From: Hominenteromicrobium sp900549945
Lineage (GTDB): Bacteria; Bacillota; Clostridia; Oscillospirales; Acutalibacteraceae
Assembly: GCA_902472305.1 (NCBI GenBank)
Contig: CABRNK010000002.1
Location: forward strand, 124,001 to 188,000
Direction of reading: 5' to 3'
DNA length: 64,000 nt
Below the pieces are notes generated by a model. That model saw nothing but the letters and a program-made list of their open reading frames with translations. It had not been told where the DNA came from and did not search any database. How positions within the stretch are numbered: the stretch's first letter is position 1; every line of letters starts with the position of its first letter. Positions 7,869 to 16,182 of the stretch are shown piece after piece. Position numbers and translations under genes: made by a program.

Positions 7869-9656
7869 ATGGAGTTTTTGGATTTCTACACGGGCAGGGC
7901 GTTCGACGCATACAAATATCTCGGCGCGCATGCGGGGGCGGGCGGCACGGTGTTCCGCACCTTTGCGCCCGCCGCAAGGCGCGTTTCGCTGATCGCCTCG
8001 AGCCATGACTGGCAGGAGCTGCCGATGGCGCGAACGGGAGACGGGAATTTCTGGGAATGCCGTGCTGAGAGCGCCGTGCCGGGCACGATGTACAAGTACC
8101 GCATTTATACGGGAGAGGCGTCGTTTACCGACCGCTGTGATCCCTACGGCTTCGGCATGGAGCTGCGGCCGGGCACGGCCTCGGTCGTCCGCGCCCTCGG
8201 CGGCTACCGCTTCGGCGACGGTGACTGGATGCGCGCGCGGACCGACTGCAAAGCGGGGCCGCTCAACATCTACGAGGTGCATGCCGGCTCGTTCAAAAAG
8301 CCCGGCGAGGCGCCGGACGACTGGTACACCTACCGGGAGCTTGCGGCGCAGCTCGTGCCCTATGTAAAGCGGCAGGGCTACAATTACATCGAGCTGATGC
8401 CGCTTGCCGAGCACCCGTGCGACGAATCGTGGGGCTACCAAACCACCGGCTTTTTCAGCCCGACCGCGCGCTACGGCACGATGGACGACCTGAAATACCT
8501 CGTGGACCAGTGCCACCGGACCGGGATCGGCGTGCTCCTCGACTTCGTGCCCGTGCATTTCGCGGTGGACGGCTACGCGCTCGCAAATTACGACGGCACC
8601 GCGCTCTACGAATATCCGCACACGGACGTGGGGTACAGCGAGTGGGGCAGCCGCAATTTCATGCACTCGCGCGGCGAGGTGCGCAGCTTTTTGCAGTCGG
8701 CGGCGAATTACTGGCTCGAGGAGTTCCACATGGACGGCCTGCGCATGGATGCGATCAGCCGCATGATCTACTGGCAGGGCGACCCGGCCCGCGGTGTGAA
8801 CGGCGCGGCGGTCGATTTCCTGCGCGGGATGAACCGCGGGCTCAAGCTGCGCCACCCCGCGGCGTTGCTCTGCGCGGAGGATTCCACCGCGTATCCCGGG
8901 GTTACGGCGCCGGCGGAGGCGGGCGGCCTCGGCTTCGACTATAAGTGGGATATGGGCTGGATGAACGACACGCTCAATTATTTCCGCACCGCGCCCGAAT
9001 ACCGCGGCGAGGCGTATCACAAGCTGACGTTTTCGATGCTGTACTACTACAGCGACCGCTACCTGCTGCCGCTCTCGCACGACGAGAACGTGCACGGCAA
9101 GGCGACTGTCCTGCAAAAAATGCACGGCGATTACACGGGAAAATTCCCGCAGGGCCGCGCGCTCTACCTGTACATGTACGCGCACCCGGGCAAAAAGCTG
9201 AACTTCATGGGCGGCGAGCTCGGCCAGCTCCGCGAATGGGACGAAAAGCGCGAGCAGGACTGGCTGCTGCTGCAATACCCGAACCACGATGCGTTTCACC
9301 GCATGCTGCGCGACCTGAACCGGCTCTATCTCGAGCACCCGGCGCTCTGGGCGGCGGATTTCGACCCCGCGGGTTTTCGCTGGATCGACTGCCATCAGGA
9401 GGAAAAATGCGTCTATGCGCTGGAGCGCGCCGGCGGCGGAGAGCGCATCGCCGCTGTGTTCAATTTTTCCGACCGCGTGCAGGATTATGTGCTGGAGCTG
9501 CCCGGTATAACGGCGCTCGAGGCGCTGATCGACAGCGACTGGGACGTTTACGGCGGAAAGACGCCGCGCGCGGAAAAGCCGCTGAAGCCGCAGGCGGGCG
9601 GGTTTGCGCTCGAGCTTGCGCCGTACTCCGGCGCGTATTTCCGAATGCGGGGCTGA
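7869..9656 (+). CDS. glgB: 1,4-alpha-glucan branching enzyme (GH13)
   Basis: A 595-residue GH13 branching enzyme that makes alpha-1,6 branches in glycogen. The N-terminal CBM48 domain is followed by the catalytic barrel: LDFVPVHFAVD (region I), GLRMDAISRMIYW with nucleophile Asp294 (region II), LLCAEDST with acid/base Glu337 (region III) and LPLSHDENVHGK with Asp405 (region IV). A C-terminal beta domain follows. It lacks the extra ~100-residue N1 domain of enterobacterial GlgB, which is normal for many Bacillota. ATG at 7869 has GGGAGG seven bases upstream. No other glycogen genes (glgC, glgD, glgA, glgP) are in the window. Confidence 0.93.
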   Translation: MEFLDFYTGRAFDAYKYLGAHAGAGGTVFRTFAPAARRVSLIASSHDWQELPMARTGDGNFWECRAESAVPGTMYKYRIYTGEASFTDRCDPYGFGMELRPGTASVVRALGGYRFGDGDWMRARTDCKAGPLNIYEVHAGSFKKPGEAPDDWYTYRELAAQLVPYVKRQGYNYIELMPLAEHPCDESWGYQTTGFFSPTARYGTMDDLKYLVDQCHRTGIGVLLDFVPVHFAVDGYALANYDGTALYEYPHTDVGYSEWGSRNFMHSRGEVRSFLQSAANYWLEEFHMDGLRMDAISRMIYWQGDPARGVNGAAVDFLRGMNRGLKLRHPAALLCAEDSTAYPGVTAPAEAGGLGFDYKWDMGWMNDTLNYFRTAPEYRGEAYHKLTFSMLYYYSDRYLLPLSHDENVHGKATVLQKMHGDYTGKFPQGRALYLYMYAHPGKKLNFMGGELGQLREWDEKREQDWLLLQYPNHDAFHRMLRDLNRLYLEHPALWAADFDPAGFRWIDCHQEEKCVYALERAGGGERIAAVFNFSDRVQDYVLELPGITALEALIDSDWDVYGGKTPRAEKPLKPQAGGFALELAPYSGAYFRMRG

Positions 9657-9663
9657 GGCGTTT

Positions 9664-9932
9664 TCAAATCGGATTACGGGCACCGGGCTGTTTTCTGGCC
9701 CGGTGCTTTTGCATGGCCGGAAAAAGCATGAAAAACAGCGCGAGAAAAACGGAGACGACGTCTGTGACCGGCGAGGCCCAGAACATGCCCTCCATGCCGA
9801 GCAGGCAGTGCATGGAGAGAAGGGCCGGCGCGTAAAAGAGTCCCTGCCGGAAAACGGAGAGCGCCGCCGATCAGCGTGCCGAGCGTCATCTGGAGCAGGA
9901 AAAAGGGCGAAGCCAGCGAGACCGCCGCCACC
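9664..9932 (-). pseudogene. Remnant of a MATE family efflux gene (C-terminus)
   Basis: On the minus strand this stretch reads in two frames as the end of a MATE multidrug/Na+ antiporter: SPFFLLQMTLGTLIGG in one frame, then after a one-base shift ALSVFRQGLFYAPALL, GMEGMFWASPVTDVVSVFLA and a stop at 9666-9664. The last two helices and the typical FWASPVTD loop are clear. The gene is cut off at about 9932, where the sequence turns into a fragment of a TetR gene on the opposite strand. Two intact MATE genes elsewhere in the window (27379 and 28736) show what a full copy looks like. Confidence 0.7.
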
Positions 9933-9939
9933 TGCGCGG

Positions 9940-10125
9940 GAGCCGGCCAAGATCACGGTGCAGGAGATCTGCGCGCATGTCGGCATCAACCGCTTGTCGT
10001 TCTACCTGCATTACAGGGATGTGTACGGCCTGCTGGAGGCGCCGGAGGAGATGGCGCGGCTCATTCTGCAGGTGACCGCGCCGATCCCGGAGGGGCTTCC
10101 GGCGCCGCAGTACGACCAATGGTGA
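9940..10125 (+). pseudogene. Truncated TetR family regulator fragment
   Basis: About 60 codons match the DNA-binding end of a TetR regulator: AKITVQEICAHVGINRLSFYLHYRDVYGLLE, here given only as the landmarks ITVQEICAHVGINR and FYLHYRDVYGLLE. The first helix is missing because the sequence joins a MATE remnant at about 9935, and the ligand domain is missing because a TGA follows at 10123-10125. TetR and MATE genes are often neighbours, so both fragments may derive from one lost drug-efflux locus. Confidence 0.65.
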
Positions 10126-10167
10126 CGGAATGCCCGGTCGGTGCGAGGCGTCCGGCCGCAACCGAAA

Positions 10168-10401
10168 GGCAACTCGCTTTTGCGCGGAGGTTGGTGGAGG
10201 CAACCGTACAAAGAAACGATCCGCGCCCGTCGAACGGCCTGCAAGATGACGCAGGAATTTGTCGCGGAGACCGTAGGCGTCAGCCGGCAGGCTGTTTCAA
10301 AGTGGGAATCCGGCACTTCCGAGCCGAGCACATCCAACCTGCTCGCGCTCGCGAGGCTGTTCGGCATTTCAGCCGAGGAGCTTCTGCGGGAGGTGGAATG
10401 A
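10168..10401 (+). CDS. Xre-family helix-turn-helix protein, start uncertain
   Basis: The segment ending at 10401 encodes an HTH_3 domain: MTQEFVAETVGVSRQAVSKW is a clear Xre-type recognition unit, followed by ESGTSEPSTSNLLALARLFGISAEELLREVE-type sequence to the stop. The domain reads from about YKETIRARRTA. There is no ATG with a ribosome site just before it; the nearest in-frame start candidates are a TTG near 10180 and an ATG at 10141. It directly follows the decayed TetR fragment. It may be a small intact repressor or the front part of a longer lost gene; most relatives of this type have a membrane or zinc-ribbon tail that is absent here. Confidence 0.5.
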   Translation, partial: GNSLLRGGWWRQPYKETIRARRTACKMTQEFVAETVGVSRQAVSKWESGTSEPSTSNLLALARLFGISAEELLREVE

Positions 10402-10410
10402 ACGGGAAAA

Positions 10411-10455
10411 AAACAAGAGGAAGGGCAGGGAGATCCTGTCCTTCCTCTTGTTTAT
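10411..10455. terminator. Hairpin terminator, mainly minus strand
   Basis: CAAGAGGAAGG (10414-10424) pairs with CCTTCCTCTTG (10440-10450). On the minus strand it is followed by GTTTTTTTCCC, so it can end the glycosylase transcript; the plus side has only TTT. Confidence 0.7.
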
Positions 10456-10500
10456 GCGAAGCGCCGGAAAAAACGGCGCACGGTCGCGCCGGCGGGGCCG

Positions 10501-11334
10501 TCAGGAGACGGCGGCCTCGGCGCGGAACAACTCGGGGTGCATGCGGGCGTAGTGGAAAATATACTGCTGGGCGACGCCGGCGTTTTCGCCGAAATCCTGC
10601 GGGGAAACGCCGGGCAGCAGCGCCATGGCGCGCTTCATCCACACGTCGAGCGGGAAGCATTCGGTGCGGTGCAGGCCGTAGAGCAGCGCGCAGTCCGCGA
10701 CTTTCGGGCCGACGCCGAGCACCGTTTGCAGGGCGCTGCGCGCTTCGTCGAGCGGCAGCGTGCGCACGCGCTCGAGGTCGAGCGCGCCGGAGGAGACGCG
10801 GCGGGCGGCATCGATCAGATACTTCGCGCGAAAGCCCGCGCGCACGGGCGCAAGCGTCTCCGCGGTGCAGGCGGAAATGCGCTCGGCCGTCGGAAATGCG
10901 CGCCCGCCCGGAATCTCCGCGCCGAGCAGCGTGCAGAGCCGCTCTAAAATCCCCTTGATGCGCGGGATGTTGTTGTTCTGGGAAATGATGAACGAGCACA
11001 GCGCCTCCCACGGCTCCTGCCGCAGGATGCGGATGCCCGGCGCAAAGGCCGCGGCGTCGCGCAGAACCGGGTGCAGATCGCAGAGCGTACGGCGTATCGC
11101 CGCGTAGTCGGTGCCTAAATCGAAGTAGGGGAACCAGACCGCGTCGAATTCCGCCTGCGTGCAGTCGAAGAAAAAAGCGCCGTCCCTTTTCTGCACGGTC
11201 AGCGTGTGCCCAAAGGCCGTGCCGCGCCATGCGCTGCCGCCGGGCGCGGCGATTTCCTGCCAGCGGAAGGCCTGCCCGCAGTCGAGCGTCTGCGCGAGGT
11301 CGAGGCAGCCGTCCGGCGGCACAAAGCGGATCAT
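10501..11334 (-). CDS. 8-oxoguanine DNA glycosylase / AP lyase (OGG1-type)
   Basis: A 277-residue DNA repair enzyme. The N-terminal beta domain includes LDCGQAFRW, typical of OGG1-like enzymes. A helix-hairpin-helix with the GPD-type signature follows: SFIISQNNNIPRI, then GVGPKVADCALLYGL with the Schiff-base lysine Lys211 and CFPLDVWMKR with Asp230. The 19-residue spacing of these two residues equals that of human OGG1 Lys249 and Asp268. It should excise 8-oxoguanine opposite cytosine and nick the backbone. Its start overlaps the stop of the DUF6062 gene by 4 bp (ATGA), so the two are translationally coupled. Confidence 0.9.
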   Translation of the reverse strand: MIRFVPPDGCLDLAQTLDCGQAFRWQEIAAPGGSAWRGTAFGHTLTVQKRDGAFFFDCTQAEFDAVWFPYFDLGTDYAAIRRTLCDLHPVLRDAAAFAPGIRILRQEPWEALCSFIISQNNNIPRIKGILERLCTLLGAEIPGGRAFPTAERISACTAETLAPVRAGFRAKYLIDAARRVSSGALDLERVRTLPLDEARSALQTVLGVGPKVADCALLYGLHRTECFPLDVWMKRAMALLPGVSPQDFGENAGVAQQYIFHYARMHPELFRAEAAVS

Positions 11335-12041
11335 CGGTTCTTGCCCTCGGTTTTGGTCGTCACGCTTGGGACGCGGCCCGTCACGTAGGTGATCGCGCGC
11401 TCGATCGCGTCGCGGGAATTGCCCCAGTCGCCGTCCTTGTTGCGGTAGTCGAACATGCGGCAGAAATGCGTTGTGTCGGCCTTCACGGTATCGAGGTAGT
11501 TTTTCGAAAGGCGCTTCGTCTCCGCCGCGAACGGGACGAAATTTTTCTTCGGCATTTTCTGCGCCGCGGCGAGAATGAAGCTGTAATGCGCAAGGCAGAT
11601 GTGCGTCTGCGCGGCGTACAGGTCGCGGAACTCCGGCTCGTTCTGCCAGAGCTTGATGACCGTCTCGCTCAGATGGCGCATGTTCGTCTCGAGGCTGTCG
11701 CAGACGAAGCAGGAATGCCGGCGGCGGTCGGCGGCCGCGAGCACCTTTTTGAGCGGCGTTTTCGATTCGTTCGGGAAGATGTCGTTTCCGGTCTCCTCCA
11801 AAAGGCTTTCGAGAATCAGCGCGACCGAAAGCCGGCTGCCGCGCTGGAGAATCATCTCAAAATGGTCTTTGCAGAAGCCGAGGCGGTTCGTCTCCACGCG
11901 CACGTCGGGCTCCATCATGGCGGCGCCGGTAATGTAGGTCGCCATGCGGTCCTCCAGCATGTCGCGCATCCGGCAGAACGGGCAGCCGTCCTTCGGCTCG
12001 AAAATTTCACTGATCGGGATCGAGCAAATATCCTCACGCAT
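11331..12041 (-). CDS. DUF6062 family protein
   Basis: A 236-residue protein with several cysteine pairs: CPFCRM near residue 20, GFCKDHF near 57, SCFVCDSL near 110, ICLAHYSF near 150 and HFCRMF near 195. The layout suggests a small metal- or cluster-binding protein, and I recognise it as the DUF6062 family found in Clostridia; no function is known. It is the first gene of a two-gene minus-strand operon with the 8-oxoguanine glycosylase, which hints at a link to oxidative stress, an inference only. The ATG is preceded by GAAAGGATGATCTCCC. Confidence 0.75.
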   Translation of the reverse strand: MREDICSIPISEIFEPKDGCPFCRMRDMLEDRMATYITGAAMMEPDVRVETNRLGFCKDHFEMILQRGSRLSVALILESLLEETGNDIFPNESKTPLKKVLAAADRRRHSCFVCDSLETNMRHLSETVIKLWQNEPEFRDLYAAQTHICLAHYSFILAAAQKMPKKNFVPFAAETKRLSKNYLDTVKADTTHFCRMFDYRNKDGDWGNSRDAIERAITYVTGRVPSVTTKTEGKNR

Positions 12042-12709
12042 GGGAGATCATCCTTTCAATGTATAAAATGAATTTTTATCCGGAAAATTGTGCGGGGGCT
12101 TTTCCGCCCCTGCACCACCTTTTTTTCGACAGAAGCACAGGGGAAAACCCAAAAGCGGACAAAAAAACAGGCGGTTTTCCGCGGGCTTTTCTCCATTTTA
12201 CACGATTCAGGTGAAAAATACAACCGCTTTTCCGTAATTCACAGCGTGAAAATACACCGCGGTCCGCCCGTGCGCGGGAGGGGCGTTTTTAAAAATTGAT
12301 TCCCCACGGGAAATAAAACGCTTTTTTTGAAAAAAACACAAGATATTGGTGGAGGAATTTTGAATCCTACTAGTGTTTTGCGGAAAATTTTACAAACGGT
12401 TTACAGACGGGAGGCGGAAAAAAACGCACGGAACGCGGCGCTTTTTTGCTGCGCGTTTACATAAAATAAGCGCATGTGAAAAGCTGTGGAAATCGCATTC
12501 CATATGGAAAGCGGGTTTTCAACACTTTCCACAGAGTTATCAACAGGGTGTGTGGGAAAACTCGGGCGCGGCTTATGTCAACCTGCGCGCGGCGCGGAAT
12601 ATTACGGAGCGTATAGGCGAATTTTGTCGCAGCGGGGCGTGGAAAATTGAGGAAAAAGTGAATAATTATTCTGCGGCGATCGAAAAATCCACATTCCGGC
12701 GCAAAACGG
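12042..12709. other. AT-rich intergenic region with DnaA-box-like cluster
   Basis: No gene is seen in these ~670 bases, which are clearly richer in A+T than the surroundings and separate a minus-strand operon from plus-strand genes. Sites resembling TTATCCACA are TTATCAACA at 12537-12545 (8/9), TAATTCACA at 12235-12243 (8/9 to TTATNCACA), CTTTCCACA at 12525-12533, ATTTCCACA on the minus strand at 12485-12493, TTTCCCACA on the minus strand at 12551-12559 and AAATCCACA at 12685-12693 (7/9 each). An AT-rich run AGTGAATAATTATT lies at about 12657-12670. This could be a replication-origin-like or DnaA-titration region. dnaA, dnaN and rpmH are not nearby. Confidence 0.4.
12090..12127 (+). terminator. 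Orphan hairpin with T-tract
   Basis: GTGCGGGGGC (12090-12099) pairs with GCCCCTGCAC (12106-12115), followed by CACCTTTTTTTC on the plus strand. No plus-strand gene lies upstream, so it may end antisense or small-RNA transcription, or insulate the DnaA-box region. Confidence 0.45.
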
Positions 12710-12738
12710 TTGAAAAATGCCGGCGGCTGCGCTATAGT
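12710..12738 (+). promoter_or_regulatory. Sigma-A promoter of the small membrane protein gene
   Basis: TTGAAA (12710-12715), a 17-bp spacer and TATAGT (12733-12738), 45 bp ahead of the ATG at 12783. Confidence 0.7.
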
Positions 12739-12782
12739 ATATGGTATTAGGCAGAGAATACGCGTGAAGGGAGGCGGCGAAA

Positions 12783-12971
12783 ATGGAAAAATGGCTTGTG
12801 CGCGTGCTGGGCGGGATGTTCTGCCTGTTTGCGGCGCTTTTCGGGCTTTTTTTCCGGCGCGCCGCGCTTTTCGTCCTGCTGGCTGCCTGCGCGGCTGCTG
12901 CTGCGGCGGTTCTGCGGCCGTCTGCTGCGCTCTACCTGCGGGCGGTGCACGCGGTGCGCAAGAGAGAGTAA
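12783..12971 (+). CDS. Small two-helix membrane protein
   Basis: A 62-residue protein that is almost entirely two hydrophobic helices (LVRVLGGMFCLFAALFGLFF and ALFVLLAACAAAAAAVL) with a short basic tail VRKRE. The start is supported by GGGAGG about nine bases ahead of the ATG and by a good promoter upstream. I do not recognise a family. It precedes the SecA2-like gene on the same strand; 108 bases separate them, so co-transcription is likely but a functional link is not shown. Confidence 0.6.
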   Translation: MEKWLVRVLGGMFCLFAALFGLFFRRAALFVLLAACAAAAAAVLRPSAALYLRAVHAVRKRE

Positions 12972-13079
12972 GATTTTCCGAATTTCGTTTTATCCGCCTG
13001 CGGCGGAAAAAATCATTCGGAAAGGAAGAACTGTGAGCGGAAAATCACAGGCCGGGCAGCGTAAAGCGCGCGCCCGGCG

Positions 13080-15335
13080 GTGTTTACAATGAAAAATATG
13101 CGAAAAAAACGGGGCTTCCGGCGGGAGCCCTTTTTGCCGTACGCGGATTTTGTCCGCGCGGTTTGTGCGGAAGGCTGTGCGGCGCTGCCCGACGTGCGCC
13201 TGCGCCGCATGGCGGAGGAAGCGGCCGCGCGGGAGGACGACGTCCGCCTTTACGCCGCTCTGCGGGAAATGATCCAGCGGGAGACCGGGAAAACGCTGTT
13301 TGAAACGCAGCTTGCGGCGGCATTTGCGATGCAGCAGGGGAAGATCGCCGAGCTGCCGACCGGAGAGGGCAAGACACTCTGTGCCGTTTTGACCGCGGCC
13401 GCGCTCGCGCTTCGGGGCACGCCGGTGCATGTGCTCGCGTTCAACGACTATCTCGCGGCGCGTGACTGCGCGCTCGGCACGCCGGTTTTTGCGCGCTGCG
13501 GCCTGACCGCGTCATGCGTCACGGAGAAAACCGGGCCGGCGGCACGGCGCGCCGCGTATCGGAGCGATGTCCTCTACATCGCGGCGAAGGAGGCCGCATA
13601 CGACGAGCTGCGCAATTTCCTGTGTATGGAACCGCAGGCGCTGACGGAAAATCCGTTTGCGGCGGCGATCGCCGACGAAGCCGACTCCCTCTTGATCGAC
13701 GCGGCGCGCATCCCGCTCGTGCTGGCCGGCGAAGCCCCCGGCGGCGCGGAGGCTTCAGGGCGCGCCGAGGCGATCGTCTCGGCTTTGCCCGCGGGGGCAG
13801 TGGAAAGCGACGCCGAAACGCACCGGGTCTGGCTGACGGATGCCGGCATCGACGCCGCGCAGGCGCTGGCCGGCGCGGATCTGTACGCGCGGGAAAATGA
13901 AACGCTGCTTTCGGCGGTGCTCGCCGCGCTTGAGGCGCATTTCCTCCTTAAAAACGGCAGAGACTATATTGTGCGGGGCGGGAAGATCGAGATCATCGAT
14001 GCGCCGACGGGCCGCTGCGCCGCGGGCAGGCGGTTTCCCGACGCGCTGCAGCGGGCGGTGGAGCGCATGGAGCGCATCGAGCCCGCGCCGCAGACGGTGA
14101 TTTACAACATGACGTACATGCGCGCGTTTTTGCTGCGCTACCGTTTTTTGTGCGGCATGACGGGCACGGCGGCCTCGGCGGCGCAGGCGTTCCGGCGGCT
14201 GTACGGCCTTTCGGTCTGCGCGGTTCCGCCGCACCGGCCGTGCATCCGGCAGGATGAGCCGGATGCCGTATTTCCCGACGTGCAGAGCCGGGACGGCGCG
14301 CTGCTGCGCCGGCTCCGGGCGGAAAACGCGCGCGGCAGGCCGGTACTGGTCGGCACGGGCAGCGTGCGGGAATCGGAGGCGCTTTCCGCGCGGCTTTCGG
14401 CCGAGGGGCTCGACCACAGTGTGCTCAACGCGCGCGAGGACGCGCGGGAGGCGGCCGTCATCGCGCAGGCGGGGCGGCCCGGGCGCATCACGATTTCGAC
14501 GAACATGGCCGGGCGCGGCGTGGATATCCGCCTCGGCGGGGCGGACGGCGCGGCGGAGCAGGCCGTGCGTGCGGCGGGCGGCCTGCTGGTGCTCGGCACC
14601 GCGCTGAACCGGAGCCGCCGGCTCGACGACCAGCTCCGCGGGCGTGCGGGGCGGCAGGGCGATCCGGGCGGCAGCCGGTTTTATCTGGCCACGCCGGAAG
14701 GTGGAGACGGCGCGCGGGCGCTGCGCCGGCAGCAGCGCGAGGCGGAGCGGCAGGATACGGAAACGCGCTACATTTTGGAGCGGTACGCGGCGGTGCTCGA
14801 GGAGCGCCGGGCGATGGTTTCGGCATACCGCAAAGCGCTGCTCTGCGGCGGGCAGGCTCCGGCGCTGGTGCGCCGCCATGCGCCCGCGCTGCACCGCGCG
14901 CTCTGCGCCGCGCACGGAGAGGCCGCCGTGGAAAAGGCCGAGCGGCAGCTCACGCTTTATTTTTTGACGCGCTGCTGGTCGGACTATCTCGCCGCGATGG
15001 AGGACAAGCGGCGCGGCATCCACCTCGAGGTCGTCGCCGGGCGCGACCCGCTCGACAGCTACCGCCGGTTTGCCTTTTCGGCGTTCGAGGAGATGCAGGC
15101 CGACCTGCGCGAGGCGGTTTTAAACGCGATGGCGCGCTGCACGATCACCGGGGACGGCGTGGATCTCGAGCGGGAGGGCTTCTCCACCGCGGACGCCGCG
15201 TGGGCCTACTGGATCGACGACCGCGCCGACCAGTTCAGCCGCCTGCCGGCGCTCATGGGCGGCGTTTCGGGCGCCGTGCGAAAAATGGCGGAAAAAACAG
15301 CGCCGGTGCGGCGGCTTTTTTCGCGTATCGGTTGA
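13080..15335 (+). CDS. secA2: SecA2-like preprotein translocase ATPase
   Basis: A protein of up to 751 residues with the SecA motor layout. Walker A is ELPTGEGKT (Lys98), followed by HVLAFNDYLAARD; the Walker B aspartate is in IADEADSLLID (Asp199). The second motor half has ISTNMAGRGVDIRLGG and LDDQLRGRAGRQGDPG. The preprotein-crosslinking and scaffold regions are short, and the zinc-binding C-terminal tail of housekeeping SecA is absent, as in accessory SecA2. No secY2, accessory Asp protein, serine-rich adhesin or S-layer gene is nearby. The start is uncertain: GTG 13080, ATG 13089 or ATG 13098, none with a strong ribosome site. Sequence identity to SecA looks low, so a divergent role is possible. 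Confidence 0.8.
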   Translation: MFTMKNMRKKRGFRREPFLPYADFVRAVCAEGCAALPDVRLRRMAEEAAAREDDVRLYAALREMIQRETGKTLFETQLAAAFAMQQGKIAELPTGEGKTLCAVLTAAALALRGTPVHVLAFNDYLAARDCALGTPVFARCGLTASCVTEKTGPAARRAAYRSDVLYIAAKEAAYDELRNFLCMEPQALTENPFAAAIADEADSLLIDAARIPLVLAGEAPGGAEASGRAEAIVSALPAGAVESDAETHRVWLTDAGIDAAQALAGADLYARENETLLSAVLAALEAHFLLKNGRDYIVRGGKIEIIDAPTGRCAAGRRFPDALQRAVERMERIEPAPQTVIYNMTYMRAFLLRYRFLCGMTGTAASAAQAFRRLYGLSVCAVPPHRPCIRQDEPDAVFPDVQSRDGALLRRLRAENARGRPVLVGTGSVRESEALSARLSAEGLDHSVLNAREDAREAAVIAQAGRPGRITISTNMAGRGVDIRLGGADGAAEQAVRAAGGLLVLGTALNRSRRLDDQLRGRAGRQGDPGGSRFYLATPEGGDGARALRRQQREAERQDTETRYILERYAAVLEERRAMVSAYRKALLCGGQAPALVRRHAPALHRALCAAHGEAAVEKAERQLTLYFLTRCWSDYLAAMEDKRRGIHLEVVAGRDPLDSYRRFAFSAFEEMQADLREAVLNAMARCTITGDGVDLEREGFSTADAAWAYWIDDRADQFSRLPALMGGVSGAVRKMAEKTAPVRRLFSRIG

Positions 15336-15360
15336 ATCTGCCGTTGAAGTATGGTATAAT
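15332..15360 (+). promoter_or_regulatory. Sigma-A promoter of rlmB
   Basis: TTGAAT (15332-15337), 17-bp spacer, TATAAT (15355-15360). The -35 overlaps the stop codon of the SecA2-like gene, so rlmB and its downstream partner have their own promoter. Confidence 0.8.
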
Positions 15361-15408
15361 CCCTAGTATATTGCGGAAGTATGCCAATGGAAAGGAAAAC
15401 GCGGCCTC

Positions 15409-16182
15409 ATGGAGAAGGAAAGAGAAAAAGAGATCATCGCCGGGCGCAACGCCGTCGCGGAAGCGCTTCGGGCGGGCAGGCCGATCGACAGCGTCTATGT
15501 GCGGCGCGGAGACAGGACGGGCTCGGTGAACGCGATCCTGCGCATGGCGCGGGACGCGGGCGTTACGATCAAGGATGCAGACCCCAGAAAGCTCGACGCG
15601 ATGTGCGCCGGGGAAAACCATCAGGGCGTCGCGGCCGTTGCGGCCGTGCGCGCGTTTTCCGAAACGGAGGATATCTTCGCGCTGGCGGAAAACCGCGGCG
15701 AGCCGCCGTTTCTGATCGTCTGCGACGAGATCGAGGACCCGCACAACCTCGGCGCGATCATCCGCACGGCGGAATGCGCCGGCGCGCACGGCGTCGTGAT
15801 CCCGAAGCGGCGCAGCGTGGGGCTGACCGCCGCGGTGGGCAAGGCCTCCGCGGGCGCGGTCGAATACCTGCCGGTCGCGCGCGTGCCGAATATCGCGGCG
15901 TTTCTCGACGAGATCAAGGCGCGCGGCGTGTGGGTCTACACGGCGGACATGGACGGCGCCGACTGGTGCCAAACCGATTTTTCCGGCCCGGCGGCGCTCG
16001 TCGTCGGCTCGGAGGGCTTCGGCGTTTCGCGCCTTGTCAAGGAAAAATCAGATTTTATCGTTTCCCTGCCGATGAAGGGCAGGATCAACTCCCTGAACGC
16101 CTCCGTCGCCTGCGGGATTCTCTGCTATGAGATCGCGCGGCAGCGGGCGGGCATCACAGCAAAAGGAGGCGCATTGAAATGA
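15409..16182 (+). CDS. rlmB: 23S rRNA (guanosine-2'-O)-methyltransferase RlmB (TrmH/SpoU family)
   Basis: A 257-residue SpoU-family methyltransferase. The N-terminal substrate-binding domain starts IIAGRNAVAEALRAGR; the knotted SAM-binding domain contains DEIEDPHNLGAIIRTAE, VVGSEGFGVSRLV and SLPMKGRINSLNASVACGI, the three motifs of the family. RlmB methylates the ribose of G2251 in the peptidyl transferase loop; related YsgA/TrmH members cannot be fully excluded. It has its own promoter. Its TGA overlaps the ATG of the following large membrane protein (ATGA), suggesting coupled translation. Confidence 0.9.
   Translation: MEKEREKEIIAGRNAVAEALRAGRPIDSVYVRRGDRTGSVNAILRMARDAGVTIKDADPRKLDAMCAGENHQGVAAVAAVRAFSETEDIFALAENRGEPPFLIVCDEIEDPHNLGAIIRTAECAGAHGVVIPKRRSVGLTAAVGKASAGAVEYLPVARVPNIAAFLDEIKARGVWVYTADMDGADWCQTDFSGPAALVVGSEGFGVSRLVKEKSDFIVSLPMKGRINSLNASVACGILCYEIARQRAGITAKGGALK

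Noticed and set aside
7353..9989. Minus-strand 878-codon open frame across glgB and tetR
   Set aside because: GlgB motifs on the plus strand are decisive; the antisense frame is a by-product of high GC content.
12042..12709. Calling a replication origin outright
   Set aside because: Most boxes have two mismatches, and dnaA, dnaN, rpmH and other origin markers are absent; it is kept as a candidate only.
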